Part shown: positions 11,220 to 11,242 of the stretch, piece after piece
Layout of the letters: the number at the start of each line of letters is the position of its first letter
How positions within the stretch are numbered: the stretch's first letter is position 1
NCBI GenBank assembly: GCA_021158895.1
Contig: JAGGSW010000058.1
Span: 1-11,242 of the forward strand
Origin: Candidatus Odinarchaeota archaeon
GTDB taxonomy: Archaea; Asgardarchaeota; Baldrarchaeia; Baldrarchaeales; DXJG01
Length of the DNA: 11,242 nucleotides
Direction of reading: 5' to 3'
Notes under the pieces: generated by a model
The model's database searches: none
What the model saw: the letters and a program-made list of their open reading frames with translations, nothing else
What the model was told of the DNA's origin: nothing
Position numbers and translations under genes: made by a program

Positions 11220-11242
11220 TTGAGTAACTATACTGTAGTAAC
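11220..11242 (+). CDS. start of an unidentified gene, cut by the window edge
   Basis: A strong ribosome binding site GGAGGT (11208-11213) is followed after a 6-base spacer by TTG at 11220, opening the frame MSNYTVV. TTG starts with this layout are common in the window (646, 1143, 6381, 7451). Only seven full codons are visible, so no family can be named. The gene is transcribed divergently from the DUF134 gene. Confidence 0.5.

Overview
The window reads as a piece of an archaeal chromosome. Genes are preceded by strong Shine-Dalgarno runs (GGAGGTGA-like) and by archaeal TATA-like boxes (TTTATAAGT, TTATAAATA, TATATTTAA). TTG and GTG starts are frequent. The families present (MTH1187-type thiamine-binding protein, HEPN/MNT pairs, DUF5320-like proteins, an ATPase pair with inserted ferredoxin domains, Mrp/NBP35, UPF0251/DUF134) are typical of anaerobic, often thermophilic archaea. 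A TACK-lineage archaeon fits, but the sequence alone does not fix the taxon. No rRNA, tRNA, CRISPR array or insertion sequence is visible.

Layout. Bases 32-334 (-) encode an MTH1187/YkoF-like protein, followed by an AT-rich gap with small inverted repeats. Bases 646-1613 (+) hold an MNT nucleotidyltransferase and a HEPN protein with a 4-base overlap. Bases 1617-2814 (-) hold two overlapping class I SAM methyltransferases. Bases 3053-3867 (+) hold a second HEPN/MNT module in the opposite gene order with a 58-base overlap, followed by a strong hairpin. Bases 3964-4329 (-) are a DUF5320-like protein and 4435-4830 (-) a short DtxR/MntR-type metalloregulator. Bases 5043-5747 (+) are a metallo-beta-lactamase-fold hydrolase.

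The core of the window is a tight seven-gene operon at 5831-10166 (+): a DUF5320-like aromatic/coiled-coil protein, an extraordinary 63-residue Trp/Tyr/Gly protein, two NifX/NafY-like (dinitrogenase Fe-Mo cofactor family) proteins, two MinD-type ATPases each with an inserted 2x[4Fe-4S] ferredoxin module, and an Mrp/NBP35 iron-sulfur carrier ATPase. A small Cys-rich protein (10263-10571, +) and a UPF0251/DUF134 helix-turn-helix protein (10581-10973, -) follow. The last 23 bases begin a gene that runs off the edge.

How it may work together. Four promoter regions (4327-4375, 4837-4874, 4960-4981, 5778-5816) carry variants of one palindrome, TGTG-N6-CACA with A/T-rich flanks. In three of them it lies over the expected transcription start. 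The regulator gene itself has one copy, so I infer a small metal-responsive regulon: the DtxR-type protein controlling itself, the divergent hydrolase, the detached DUF5320-like gene and the large operon. No nitrogenase genes are in view, so the NifX-like/ATPase/Mrp set is better read as an uncharacterised iron-sulfur or metal-cofactor handling system. Its distinguishing parts are a 30-residue coiled-coil segment shared by three proteins and several Gly/Arg/aromatic low-complexity modules.
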